Assembly (NCBI GenBank): GCA_964480275.1
Contig: CAYZOC010000014.1
Coordinates: forward strand, 1 to 21,809
Source: DATESG01 sp964480275
GTDB lineage: Bacteria > Bacillota_I > Bacilli_A > RFN20 > CAG-826
Reading direction: 5' to 3'
Length of the DNA stretch: 21,809 nucleotides
The translations under genes were made by a program, and so were the position numbers. The notes under the pieces were generated by a model. It worked only from the letters and a program-made list of their open reading frames with translations. It was not told where the DNA came from and ran no database searches. Positions 9,426 through 15,516 of the stretch are shown piece by piece; the stretch's first letter is position 1, and the number at the start of each line of letters is the position of its first letter.

Positions 9426-9470
9426 ACCTCGACAACATTATTAAGCTCTTCGGCCGTTGTTTTCTTTGGT
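9426..9470 (-). promoter_or_regulatory. L10 leader (autoregulatory RNA of rplJ-rplL)
   Basis: In the 134-base rplA-rplJ gap the minus strand reads ACC (9468-9470), AAAGAAA, ACAAC, an apical GGCCGAAGAGCTT region, GTTGT, CGA, then GGT (9426-9428). The ACC/GGT and ACAAC/GTTGT helices, separated by the AAAGAAA/CGA internal loop, match the kink-turn layout of the Firmicutes ribosomal L10 leader. In that family the L10-(L12)4 complex binds the leader and lowers rplJL expression. No clear terminator hairpin follows before the rplJ ribosome site. Confidence 0.8.
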
Positions 9471-9489
9471 ATATTGATTGCTTGTTAGA

Positions 9490-10173
9490 TTAACGACCCG
9501 CAAAAGTAATGTGGATCGATGGTCCCATAGTGGTATGGATAACCGCGTTTTTAATGTAAGTTCCTTTAACAACAGATGGACGGACCTTAACGATTCTTTC
9601 GCAAAGGGCAGTAATGTTGTCAACTAACTTAGCATCTTCGAAACTCACGCGACCGACTGAAACGTGCATATTTGCTTCACGGTCAACACGATATTCGACT
9701 TTACCAGCCTTGATATCGGCTAAAGCTTTGGCGATGTCATTGGTAACGGTTCCAACTTTTGGATTTGGCATTAAGCCTTTTGGTCCAAGTAGTTTACCTA
9801 ACTTACCAAGTTCCCCCATCATGTCTGGGGAAGCAACGATTACATCGTAATCAAACCAGTTTTCTGTTTTGATCTTGTCAATGATTTCTTTAGAACCAGC
9901 GAAATCTGCTCCCGCATCTAAAGCTTCTTGTACACGAGTTGTAATTGCCAATACTCTTTTGGTCTTACCGTTTCCATGCGGTAGGACTAATGTTCCTCTA
10001 ATTTGTTGATCAGCTTGGCGTGGATCAACATTTAAACGGAAAGAAACATCGATGGTTGCATCAAACTTTGTTGTTGATGTCTTTTTTACAAGCGCGACGG
10101 CTTCATCGATTTCGTATAATTTACTTTCATCAACGAGCGCTGCGGCTGCTTTGTATTTTTTACCTCTTCTCAT
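9490..10173 (-). CDS. rplA: 50S ribosomal protein L1
   Basis: L1 (227 aa) forms the mobile L1 stalk that helps the deacylated tRNA leave the E site. It is also a known mRNA-binding autoregulator of the L11 operon. The start is the ATG at 10171-10173 (MRRGKKYKA) because GGAGG lies 7 bases upstream. An in-frame upstream ATG overlaps the end of rplK and has no such site. Recognisable blocks include VDVSFRLNVDPRQADQQIRG-like text, LVLPHGNGK, LGPKGLMPNPKVGTV and the terminal TTMGPSIHI. It follows rplK by 41 bases. Confidence 0.98.
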   Translation of the reverse strand: MRRGKKYKAAAALVDESKLYEIDEAVALVKKTSTTKFDATIDVSFRLNVDPRQADQQIRGTLVLPHGNGKTKRVLAITTRVQEALDAGADFAGSKEIIDKIKTENWFDYDVIVASPDMMGELGKLGKLLGPKGLMPNPKVGTVTNDIAKALADIKAGKVEYRVDREANMHVSVGRVSFEDAKLVDNITALCERIVKVRPSVVKGTYIKNAVIHTTMGPSIHITFAGR

Positions 10174-10214
10174 AATTTTCCTCCTTGTGGTACTAACGAG
10201 TGAGTTCTCTTCCA

Positions 10215-10631
10215 CTATTCTTCGACAACAATGCCCATATTACGCGCTGACCCAGCAACAATTTTCATTGCGCCTTCAATGTCGTTAGCGTTTAAATCTG
10301 GCATTTTGTACTCAGCAATTTCTTTTAATTGGGCTTTGGTGATTTTGCCGACCTTTTTGGCCTTGGCATTATCACTGCCTTTGCTGATGTTTCCAGCGGC
10401 TTCTTTTAAAAGAATTGTGACTGGAGTTGTTTTGATTTCAAAATCAAATGATTTGTCCTCATAGGCTGTAATAATAACTGGAACTACTTTACCTCTACGG
10501 TCAGCAGTTTTGGCGTTAAAATCAGTACAAAACTTTGGCATAACAATACCAGCAGATGCAAGTTTTGGTCCTGGTTTGGCTTCACCACCAAGAAGTTCGA
10601 GCTTTACTACTTTTGCGATTTTCTTTCTCAC
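10215..10631 (-). CDS. rplK: 50S ribosomal protein L11
   Basis: L11 (138 aa) sits at the GTPase-associated centre with L10 and L12. The chosen start is a GTG at 10629-10631, read as Met then RKKIAKVVKLELLGGEAKPGP. AAGGAGG lies 8 bases upstream, and the length then fits the family (about 141 aa). The longer in-frame ATG would place the promoter and leader inside the gene. The C-terminal RNA-binding domain keeps the family text (KTPPVTILLKEAAG-like, here KTTPVTILLKEAAG) and the final GSARNMGI. It stops with TAG. It is the first gene of the L11-L1 unit here, because ktrBA intervenes before nusG. Confidence 0.98.
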   Translation of the reverse strand: MRKKIAKVVKLELLGGEAKPGPKLASAGIVMPKFCTDFNAKTADRRGKVVPVIITAYEDKSFDFEIKTTPVTILLKEAAGNISKGSDNAKAKKVGKITKAQLKEIAEYKMPDLNANDIEGAMKIVAGSARNMGIVVEE

Positions 10632-10667
10632 GTGACGTTCCTCCTTTTTCAATAGATTGTCCGTGCA

Positions 10668-10738
10668 GTGGTAAGCGGAATAATCACGATTCCTACCACG
10701 AGCATACATAATGCACGCGTGTGTGCGAGGCATTACGT
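10668..10738 (-). promoter_or_regulatory. rplK-rplA leader with two hairpins
   Basis: Hairpin 1 (10706-10738) pairs ACGTAATGC with GCATTATGT (9 bp, one G-T) and begins at the expected transcript 5' end. Hairpin 2 (10668-10699) pairs GTGGTA with TACCAC and GGAAT with ATTCC around CGTGATT, with a one-sided GCT bulge. L1 represses L11-L1 operons by binding leader helices that mimic its 23S rRNA site and contain an asymmetric loop. Hairpin 2 is a candidate for that role, though no experiment or alignment backs it here. Confidence 0.6.
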
Positions 10739-10744
10739 GAATAG

Positions 10745-10773
10745 ATGATAGCACCGAGATAGTGATAATTCAA
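10745..10773 (-). promoter_or_regulatory. sigma-A promoter for rplK-rplA
   Basis: On the minus strand, TTGAAT (10768-10773), a 17-base spacer and TATCAT (10745-10750) make a near-consensus promoter. It lies about 115 bases before the rplK start. It gives rplK its own transcription start, which the gene needs because a divergent operon separates it from nusG. Confidence 0.8.
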
Positions 10774-10834
10774 GGATTTTCTTGAAATAGCCAAATATTT
10801 TTCCAAACTAAAACCACTTACAAACTAGTAAATA

Positions 10835-10863
10835 TGGACATTGGGTTCGAATAAGACTAAAAT
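10835..10863 (+). promoter_or_regulatory. sigma-A promoter for ktrB-ktrA
   Basis: TGGACA (10835-10840), a 17-base spacer and TAAAAT (10858-10863) are close to consensus. The start point would be near 10870, only about 10 bases before the ATG at 10880. This placement also argues against the TTG at 10841 as translation start, since that codon would lie upstream of the transcript. Confidence 0.65.
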
Positions 10864-10879
10864 TAAGCAAGAGAAATAT

Positions 10880-12232
10880 ATGTATAACTTTTTACGAAAG
10901 CTTCATCTCTCACCTTACTTAGCAGTTGCGCTAAGTTTTCTCATTCTGATTCTTTTAGGGTCTGTTCTGCTATTTTTACCGATTTCTCATATTGATGGAA
11001 AATGGCCAAGTTATGTTGATTCCTTGTTCAACGCTTTCTCGGCCGTCTGTCTTACGGGTCTAAATGTATATACATCTTTAATTGATACTTATAGTCTCTT
11101 TGGGCTTATCGTAATGGTGGTTTTAATTCAGTTGGGCGGCTTGGGTTTTATTACGATATTTACCTTTGTCATCACGCTTTTTAGAAAAAGAATCAATGTT
11201 CTTGACCGCTTTGTTCTCAAAGAAGCTCTTGCAACAAGCGAGTATTCTGGTGTCATTCGCTTAGTAAGAAATATGGTGCTAATTTCCCTCTCATTTGAAG
11301 TAGTGGGGATGATTCCCTTCCTCTTTGTTTTTATCCCTGAATTTGGTATTTTAGAGGGAATCGGTAAATCTGCATTTCACGCAATCACCTCGTTTAATAA
11401 CAGTGGTTTTGACGTAATCGGCACTTCTTCTTTAGCGCAATATAGAGGCAATTATGTGATAACAATCAATACTGCCCTACTTACAATTGTCGGTGGTTTA
11501 GGCTTTTTAACAATCTCCGAAATACTCAAATTTAAACGTCCACGGATGTGGAGTGCACAAACTAAAGTAGTTTTAACGATGACTAGTATTATTATAGTTG
11601 TGATGACTGTCAGTCTTTTCTTTGCCAATTTAAATAGTGCTGATCCCCTAAATTTATACGAAGCCTTCTTTACTGTTGCTGTTTCTCGAACAGGGGGATT
11701 TTCTATTTCTGAATACGAAAACATGTCACAAATTGGTGTTGTTATCATGATGTTAACGATGTTTATTGGTGCTTCACCATTATCGACAGGCGGGGGCGTA
11801 AAAGTCACAACAATATTTGTCGTTGTCCTTATTACATTTGCTTATATCCGTGGCAAAAAGGTTCATGCCTTTAAAAGAACTTATTCACACAAATCATTTA
11901 TCCAAGCGACAGTAATTATTTTCTTTGCGATGATTACAATACTTATCGCCTACATTATGGTTACCGAATTCGAACACAATAATGCTGAGATCATTGCCAC
12001 AGGATGGGGCTCTAATGTATTTATTTTCGAGGTTATAAGCGCATTTACAACAACAGGTGCCTCGTTTGGTATTACACCAATGTTATCAGATGCTAGTAAA
12101 TTAACACTTAGTATTCTCATGTTTATTGGCCGTGTTGGCCCACTTACATTAATGGCGACAGTTAGCGACGCTATTAACAAAGAAGAAAAATTACATTATC
12201 GCTACATTGAATCCGACATTATCGTCGGCTAG
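10880..12232 (+). CDS. ktrB: KtrB/TrkH-family potassium channel subunit
   Basis: This is the membrane pore of the KtrAB potassium uptake system, 450 aa. It shows the four-repeat M1-P-M2 plan. Each pore loop keeps its selectivity-filter glycine: G60 in CLTGL, G176 in NNSGF, G273 in RTGGF and G393 in TTTGAS. The gating-loop region of the third repeat (GASPLSTGGGVKVTT, 297-311) and the conserved Arg418 in FIGRVGPLT are present. The C-terminus (YIESDIIVG) resembles the end of Bacillus KtrB. The ATG at 10880 was chosen over an in-frame TTG at 10841 from family length and the promoter position. The Shine-Dalgarno site is weak (AAGAG at best). It lies on the plus strand, divergent from rplK. The TAG stop overlaps the ribosome site of ktrA. 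Confidence 0.93.
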   Translation: MYNFLRKLHLSPYLAVALSFLILILLGSVLLFLPISHIDGKWPSYVDSLFNAFSAVCLTGLNVYTSLIDTYSLFGLIVMVVLIQLGGLGFITIFTFVITLFRKRINVLDRFVLKEALATSEYSGVIRLVRNMVLISLSFEVVGMIPFLFVFIPEFGILEGIGKSAFHAITSFNNSGFDVIGTSSLAQYRGNYVITINTALLTIVGGLGFLTISEILKFKRPRMWSAQTKVVLTMTSIIIVVMTVSLFFANLNSADPLNLYEAFFTVAVSRTGGFSISEYENMSQIGVVIMMLTMFIGASPLSTGGGVKVTTIFVVVLITFAYIRGKKVHAFKRTYSHKSFIQATVIIFFAMITILIAYIMVTEFEHNNAEIIATGWGSNVFIFEVISAFTTTGASFGITPMLSDASKLTLSILMFIGRVGPLTLMATVSDAINKEEKLHYRYIESDIIVG

Positions 12233-12244
12233 GAGGTATTGAAG

Positions 12245-12949
12245 ATGAAAAGAAGAAGTTTTGCCGTTATTGGTCTTGGTGAATTTGGCATGACAATTGT
12301 TGAAGAACTTGTATCATTAAATCGTGAGGTAATTGCGATTGACAAAAACGAAGAGGCCGTTAGTAAGGCCGCAAAGTTGTTGCCTACTGCCTTTATCGCC
12401 GACTCCACAAATGAAAAAGCTCTAAAAGAGCTCAACATTGACGAAGTTACTGATGCAATTGTTTGCTATGGCGATAATATTACAGCCTCAATTTTAACGA
12501 CGGTAATTTTAAAAGATCTTGGTATCGGCCACATTGTTGTTCGCATGGATGATGAATACTTTATTCCGACAATTAAACGCCTCGGCGCTGATGAAGTTAT
12601 TACTCCACAAAGAATTGCCGGCTTAGGCTTAGCCAATCGTTTAGGCAATGAGAGTTTTATTGACTATTACAGTTTAAGTGGTGACTACTCGGTCGTTAAA
12701 ATTACTGTCAATGAGAAATTTGAGCCTCTGTCACTTATTTCTCTTGATGCTCGCAATCAATTTGGTGTCAACATCATTCTTATTCAACGTGATAAAAAGG
12801 TTTTTGCCCCTAAAGCTAACGATGAAATTAAAGCTGGAGACGTCATTAACATTGTTGGAAAACGTCGTGAGATTGAAGACTTCAGCAATTTTATCAATCC
12901 TTCAGATGAAAAACCTGGGCAAAAAATCGTGAAGAAAAAGAAAAAATAG
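12245..12949 (+). CDS. ktrA: KtrA-type RCK regulatory subunit of potassium uptake
   Basis: This is the cytosolic gating ring subunit that opens KtrB in response to bound nucleotide, 234 aa. The N-terminal Rossmann domain has GLGEFG (residues 10-15) and the ribose-binding acidic residue D33 in VIAIDKN. The RCK_C domain (about 140-215) is the part that binds cyclic di-AMP in Bacillus and Staphylococcus KtrA. An unusual Lys-rich tail (IVKKKKK) closes the protein and may contact lipid or the KtrB face. The ATG at 12245 lies 8 bases after AGGAGG. The earlier TTG at 12239 is only 2 bases from it and was rejected. The start is 12 bases after ktrB, so the two are co-translated. Confidence 0.94.
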   Translation: MKRRSFAVIGLGEFGMTIVEELVSLNREVIAIDKNEEAVSKAAKLLPTAFIADSTNEKALKELNIDEVTDAIVCYGDNITASILTTVILKDLGIGHIVVRMDDEYFIPTIKRLGADEVITPQRIAGLGLANRLGNESFIDYYSLSGDYSVVKITVNEKFEPLSLISLDARNQFGVNIILIQRDKKVFAPKANDEIKAGDVINIVGKRREIEDFSNFINPSDEKPGQKIVKKKKK

Positions 12950-12957
12950 GATCTATG

Positions 12958-13009
12958 AAATTAGATGTACCCCTCCTCCTGTGTCCAGGATTTGGGGTAC
13001 ATCTCATTT
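12958..13009 (+). other. long rod-like inverted repeat after ktrA
   Basis: AGATGTACCCC (12963-12973) pairs perfectly with GGGGTACATCT (12994-13004). Past one T/C mismatch, AAAT pairs with ATTT (12958-12961 with 13006-13009). Inside, past a 3x3 TCC/TTT loop, TCCTG pairs with CAGGA around TGTC. No T-run follows. It begins 8 bases after the ktrA stop and lies 32 bases before the shared terminator. Its role is unknown. Confidence 0.75.
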
Positions 13010-13040
13010 AAAAGAACAAAAAAATAATGCAAATTAAAAT

Positions 13041-13069
13041 GCCTGGCGTTACAGCCAGGCTATTTTTTT
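13041..13069. terminator. terminator between convergent ktrA and nusG
   Basis: GCCTGGC, a GTTACA loop and GCCAGGC form a 7-bp GC-rich stem. On the plus strand it is followed by TATTTTTTT, the best match for ending ktrBA transcripts. On the minus strand it is followed by ATTTTAATTT, a weaker tract that may also end the nusG transcript. Confidence 0.9.
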
Positions 13070-13077
13070 GTTTTCGA

Positions 13078-13680
13078 TTAGGCTTTTTCTATGTCGGCAA
13101 AATCTACTTCTAATTCAGTTGGGCGACCAAAGAACACTGTTTCTAGTTTGACAAGTCCACTGTTCTTATCAATTGCAAGAATACGGCCATGCGTTCCTTC
13201 TAGTGAACCATGAGCAACACGTACTTCATCACCAACTTGATAACGATCATACATGCTTGAGTCAATCAAACCAAGACGTTTTAACACGGGTTCAATTTCT
13301 TCGGTTGGAACTGGGAATGGTTTCGCTCCACGTCCACTTGATCCAATAAAGCCTGTAACCCCTGGCGTATTACGAACGACAAACCATGCTTCATCACTCA
13401 TCTTCATTTCAATAAAGACATAACCAGGATAAAGGTTTTTCATTTTCTTCTTACCGCTAGGGAGACCGTCCTTTAAAACATCAACTTCGATTTCTGCAAC
13501 AAGGATTTGATGGATGTAATCAGCAAGATGCTCCATCCTTGCAATCCGGGTTAATAAATAGCCCTTAACTTTATTTTCGTGGCCAGATTGTGTACTAGCA
13601 ACATACCAACTAGTGCCATCTTTAACTTTTTCTTCAGTATTTTCGACTGGATTATTTAAATTTTCGTTGTTTTCAATCAT
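13078..13680 (-). CDS. nusG: transcription termination/antitermination factor NusG
   Basis: NusG (200 aa) binds the RNA polymerase clamp through its NGN domain and couples polymerase to ribosome or Rho through its KOW domain. After an acidic, Asn/Glu-rich leader of about 23 residues, the NGN domain starts at WYVASTQSGHENKV and includes LYPGYVFIEM and NTPGVTGFIG. The KOW motif GDEVRVAHGSLEGTHGRI lies in the last 55 residues. The ATG uses GAGAGGG inside the last codons of secE, with only 4 bases between secE stop and nusG start. In most Bacillota rplK follows next. Here a convergent ktrBA operon does. Confidence 0.98.
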   Translation of the reverse strand: MIENNENLNNPVENTEEKVKDGTSWYVASTQSGHENKVKGYLLTRIARMEHLADYIHQILVAEIEVDVLKDGLPSGKKKMKNLYPGYVFIEMKMSDEAWFVVRNTPGVTGFIGSSGRGAKPFPVPTEEIEPVLKRLGLIDSSMYDRYQVGDEVRVAHGSLEGTHGRILAIDKNSGLVKLETVFFGRPTELEVDFADIEKA

Positions 13681-13684
13681 TTGC

Positions 13685-13885
13685 TTACCCTCTCATTGAC
13701 TCAAATACATCTTCGAGTGCTCCGAGCATCGATGAAGCTGCTAAGTCTTCTACAGTCAAAACAACCGCGGCAAATATGACAACAAATAGAACTGTCAATA
13801 TGAGTGGAAAAAGTTCACTTCTTTTTGGCCAACGTACACGTTTGCCTTCTTTAATTACTTCACCAGTATATTTTTTTAAACCCAT
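13685..13885 (-). CDS. secE: preprotein translocase subunit SecE
   Basis: SecE (66 aa) clamps SecY in the membrane protein-conducting channel. It has the family plan: a short amphipathic N-terminal helix with EVIKEGKRVRWPKRSE (conserved WP), then one transmembrane helix (about 27-45, PLILTVLFVVIFAAVVLTV) and a short tail. Size is typical of Gram-positive SecE. The ATG has AGGAGG 5 bases upstream. It lies between rpmG and nusG, as in Bacillus. Confidence 0.96.
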   Translation of the reverse strand: MGLKKYTGEVIKEGKRVRWPKRSELFPLILTVLFVVIFAAVVLTVEDLAASSMLGALEDVFESMRG

Positions 13886-13894
13886 GGTTGCCTC

Positions 13895-14044
13895 CTATTT
13901 GCTTTGTTTATGCACAGTCATTTTATTGCATTTAGCACAATATTTTTTTAATTCTAGACGTGTTTGCTGTGTTGCTCGGTTTACTGTCGTTGTATAATTA
14001 CGTGACAAGCACTCTGAGCATATTAAAAGAACTTTCTCTCTCAT
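13895..14044 (-). CDS. rpmG: 50S ribosomal protein L33
   Basis: This is a 49-aa ribosomal protein of the large subunit. The zinc ribbon is complete: C9 and C12 (ICSEC) with C36 and C39 (YCAKC), the so-called C+ form. Other family features are NYTTTVNRATQQTRLELKK-like text in the middle. The ATG at 14042-14044 has AAAGGAG about 8 bases upstream, and the stop is TAG, 9 bases before the secE start. The order rpmG-secE-nusG, just after a SigH-type gene, is the Bacillus arrangement. It has its own promoters upstream. Confidence 0.96.
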   Translation of the reverse strand: MREKVLLICSECLSRNYTTTVNRATQQTRLELKKYCAKCNKMTVHKQSK

Positions 14045-14077
14045 AATTATACTCCTTTATGTTAATCGTCTTATAGA

Positions 14078-14106
14078 AAGATAACATTGGATATAATAAA
14101 AGTCAA
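14078..14106 (-). promoter_or_regulatory. proximal promoter for rpmG-secE-nusG
   Basis: On the minus strand, TTGACT (14101-14106), a 17-base spacer and TATCTT (14078-14083) form a good sigma-A promoter about 35 bases before the rpmG start. It separates transcription of this trio from the cysS-to-sigma-factor unit. Confidence 0.72.
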
Positions 14107-14107
14107 A

Positions 14108-14124
14108 CACTAATATAATTAGTG
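14108..14124 (-). repeat. inverted repeat between the two rpmG promoters
   Basis: CACTAAT-TAT-ATTAGTG is a perfect 7-bp inverted repeat adjoining the -35 box of the proximal promoter. A further CACTAA lies 16 bases upstream (14135-14140), able to pair with the same TTAGTG. It could be an operator or a hairpin at the 5' end of transcripts from the distal promoter. Confidence 0.6.
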
Positions 14125-14131
14125 CAATAAA

Positions 14132-14160
14132 ATTTTAGTGTATTTTGTGCAAAAACGCAA
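14132..14160 (-). promoter_or_regulatory. possible distal promoter for rpmG-secE-nusG
   Basis: TTGCGT (14155-14160), 17 bases, then TAAAAT (14132-14137) on the minus strand. The predicted start (about 14125) coincides with the inverted repeat at 14108-14124. Confidence 0.4.
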
Positions 14161-14179
14161 GAATTGAATTTGATTTATC

Positions 14180-14770
14180 TTAAAAGCTATCATCGAGCTT
14201 GGCTCTGATTGATTCAACAATGCTATCCATCGACCGGCGACTAATATTGTTGCGCAAGGAAATTTCAGCAAAGCTATAGCCTAAAATCTTTTCTTGAACG
14301 ACTTTAATTTGCTTGTCCTCTAGAGGAATTGAGACAAAGTCTTCAATATTGCCAACCATCTCACTACGAAAACTTTTGCTTGTATAAATATCATCTTCCC
14401 CGACTATATCGCAAAGTGAAAGTGACTCTTGTTCTTCTTTGAGTTTTGCATCAAGTGTTAACGATGAATAAAACCGCAAATTTGTCGGGGTTTTTGCTTT
14501 TCTTATATCGCCATTAATTTCTCTTGATATTACGACATTAGCATAGGGGGCGAAGGGAATTTCGCCGACACCATATGTTTCAATTGCCTGTTTAAGGCCG
14601 ATTAGTCCAGTGTTTTCAAAATCTTTAAAGTCATAGCCTAGACCAGCGCATTCCGCAAGAGCGATACTCGCTGTTTTTCTGATGAAATAGAGAAAGCGTT
14701 CTTGAAGCAAATTATATCCTTCAATGTCGCCTAAAGCATACACTAAAAGTGCCTGTTCATTACTGACCAT
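14180..14770 (-). CDS. SigH-like sigma-70 family factor
   Basis: A 196-aa protein with two sigma-like parts. The region-2-like part includes FENTGLIGLKQAIETYG, then PFAPYANVVISREINGDIRKAKTPTNLRFYSSLTLD. This aligns by eye with SigH text of the form EGMIGLYKAIRDF, FKAFAELCITRQI and PLNSYASLD. The C-terminal 45 residues (ILGYSFAEISLRNNISRRSMDSIVESIRAKL) look like a region 4 helix-turn-helix. In Bacillus sigH holds this exact place before rpmG. Sequence conservation is modest, so the target promoters cannot be predicted. SigH relatives run entry to sporulation, competence or recombination genes in different lineages. The ATG has AAAGGAC 9 bases upstream. It is the last gene of the cysS unit. Confidence 0.75.
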   Translation of the reverse strand: MVSNEQALLVYALGDIEGYNLLQERFLYFIRKTASIALAECAGLGYDFKDFENTGLIGLKQAIETYGVGEIPFAPYANVVISREINGDIRKAKTPTNLRFYSSLTLDAKLKEEQESLSLCDIVGEDDIYTSKSFRSEMVGNIEDFVSIPLEDKQIKVVQEKILGYSFAEISLRNNISRRSMDSIVESIRAKLDDSF

Positions 14771-14795
14771 ATTATTACGTCCTTTTATTTGTTAT

Positions 14796-15515
14796 TTATA
14801 AATAGGTTTGTTTTGCTCGAATTGTGTTCAAGATTATTCCAGTAGCGACGCTAGCATTCAGTGAATTAACATGTCCTAACATATCAATACGAACTATATA
14901 ATCACATTTTTCTAAATTTAGCCTGCTGATACCATAACCTTCACTACCAATCACAAGCGCTGTTTTAAAATCATACTTTAGTTGATGAATGCTTTGATCG
15001 CCCTTGCCATCCGCACCAACAACCCAAAATCCCTGATCCTGAAGTTTCTTCAACGTTTGACTAATATTAGTGACGACAACTATCGGCACATAATTTTGGG
15101 CCCCTGTTGCTACTTTAGCAACAGTTGGTGTTACTTGCACTTGGCGATCTTTTTTAATAATAATCGCTCCAACATTAAATGCGTCGGCACTACGAATTAT
15201 CGCGCCGAAATTATGTGGATCGTTTATTTCATCGAGCACAAGTATGAGTGCTCTTGGGTTCTGATTTAAATTTACTAATACCCGGTCCAAGTCTTGATAA
15301 ACAAAATCTTTTACTTCGGCGACAACACCTTGGTGTTTGGGCCCTACTAATTGTTCAAGCTTTCTTTTAGAAACAAACAAAACATCCAGTTTTTGCTTGG
15401 ATAATTCGTCGAGAATAGCTTTAAAATCAAAACCTTCTTGTAAATATACTTTTACTACATTACCTTCTTTTAAACTAGCTAGAACGCTATTGCGACCATA
15501 ATCAAATTGACTCAT
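14796..15515 (-). CDS. rlmB: 23S rRNA (guanosine-2'-O-)-methyltransferase RlmB-like
   Basis: A SpoU/TrmH-class SPOUT methyltransferase, 239 aa, predicted to methylate the 2'-O of the guanosine in the 23S rRNA peptidyl-transferase loop (G2251 in E. coli). The N-terminal substrate-binding part begins with YGRNSVLASL. The catalytic domain carries motif 1 DEINDPHNFGAIIRSADAF (N102, R108), motif 2 VIGSEGYGISRL and motif 3 SLNASVATGIIL, which form the trefoil knot. The ATG is one base after the mgtC stop codon and has no clear ribosome site, so it is probably translated by coupling. In Bacillus rlmB also lies between cysS and sigH. Confidence 0.93.
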   Translation of the reverse strand: MSQFDYGRNSVLASLKEGNVVKVYLQEGFDFKAILDELSKQKLDVLFVSKRKLEQLVGPKHQGVVAEVKDFVYQDLDRVLVNLNQNPRALILVLDEINDPHNFGAIIRSADAFNVGAIIIKKDRQVQVTPTVAKVATGAQNYVPIVVVTNISQTLKKLQDQGFWVVGADGKGDQSIHQLKYDFKTALVIGSEGYGISRLNLEKCDYIVRIDMLGHVNSLNASVATGIILNTIRAKQTYL

Positions 15516-15516
15516 A

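Noticed and set aside
10632..10754. Longer L11 starting at an ATG at 10754
   Set aside because: It would add 41 unrelated residues and cover the promoter and leader. A GTG with AAGGAGG fits the family length.
10841..10879. TTG start adding 13 residues to KtrB
   Set aside because: No ribosome site, and the likely promoter (10835-10863) overlaps it. KtrB relatives fit the ATG at 10880.
14108..14124. Terminator after the sigma-factor gene
   Set aside because: The stem is only 7 AT-rich pairs and the following T-tract is broken. It is better treated as a repeat in a promoter region.
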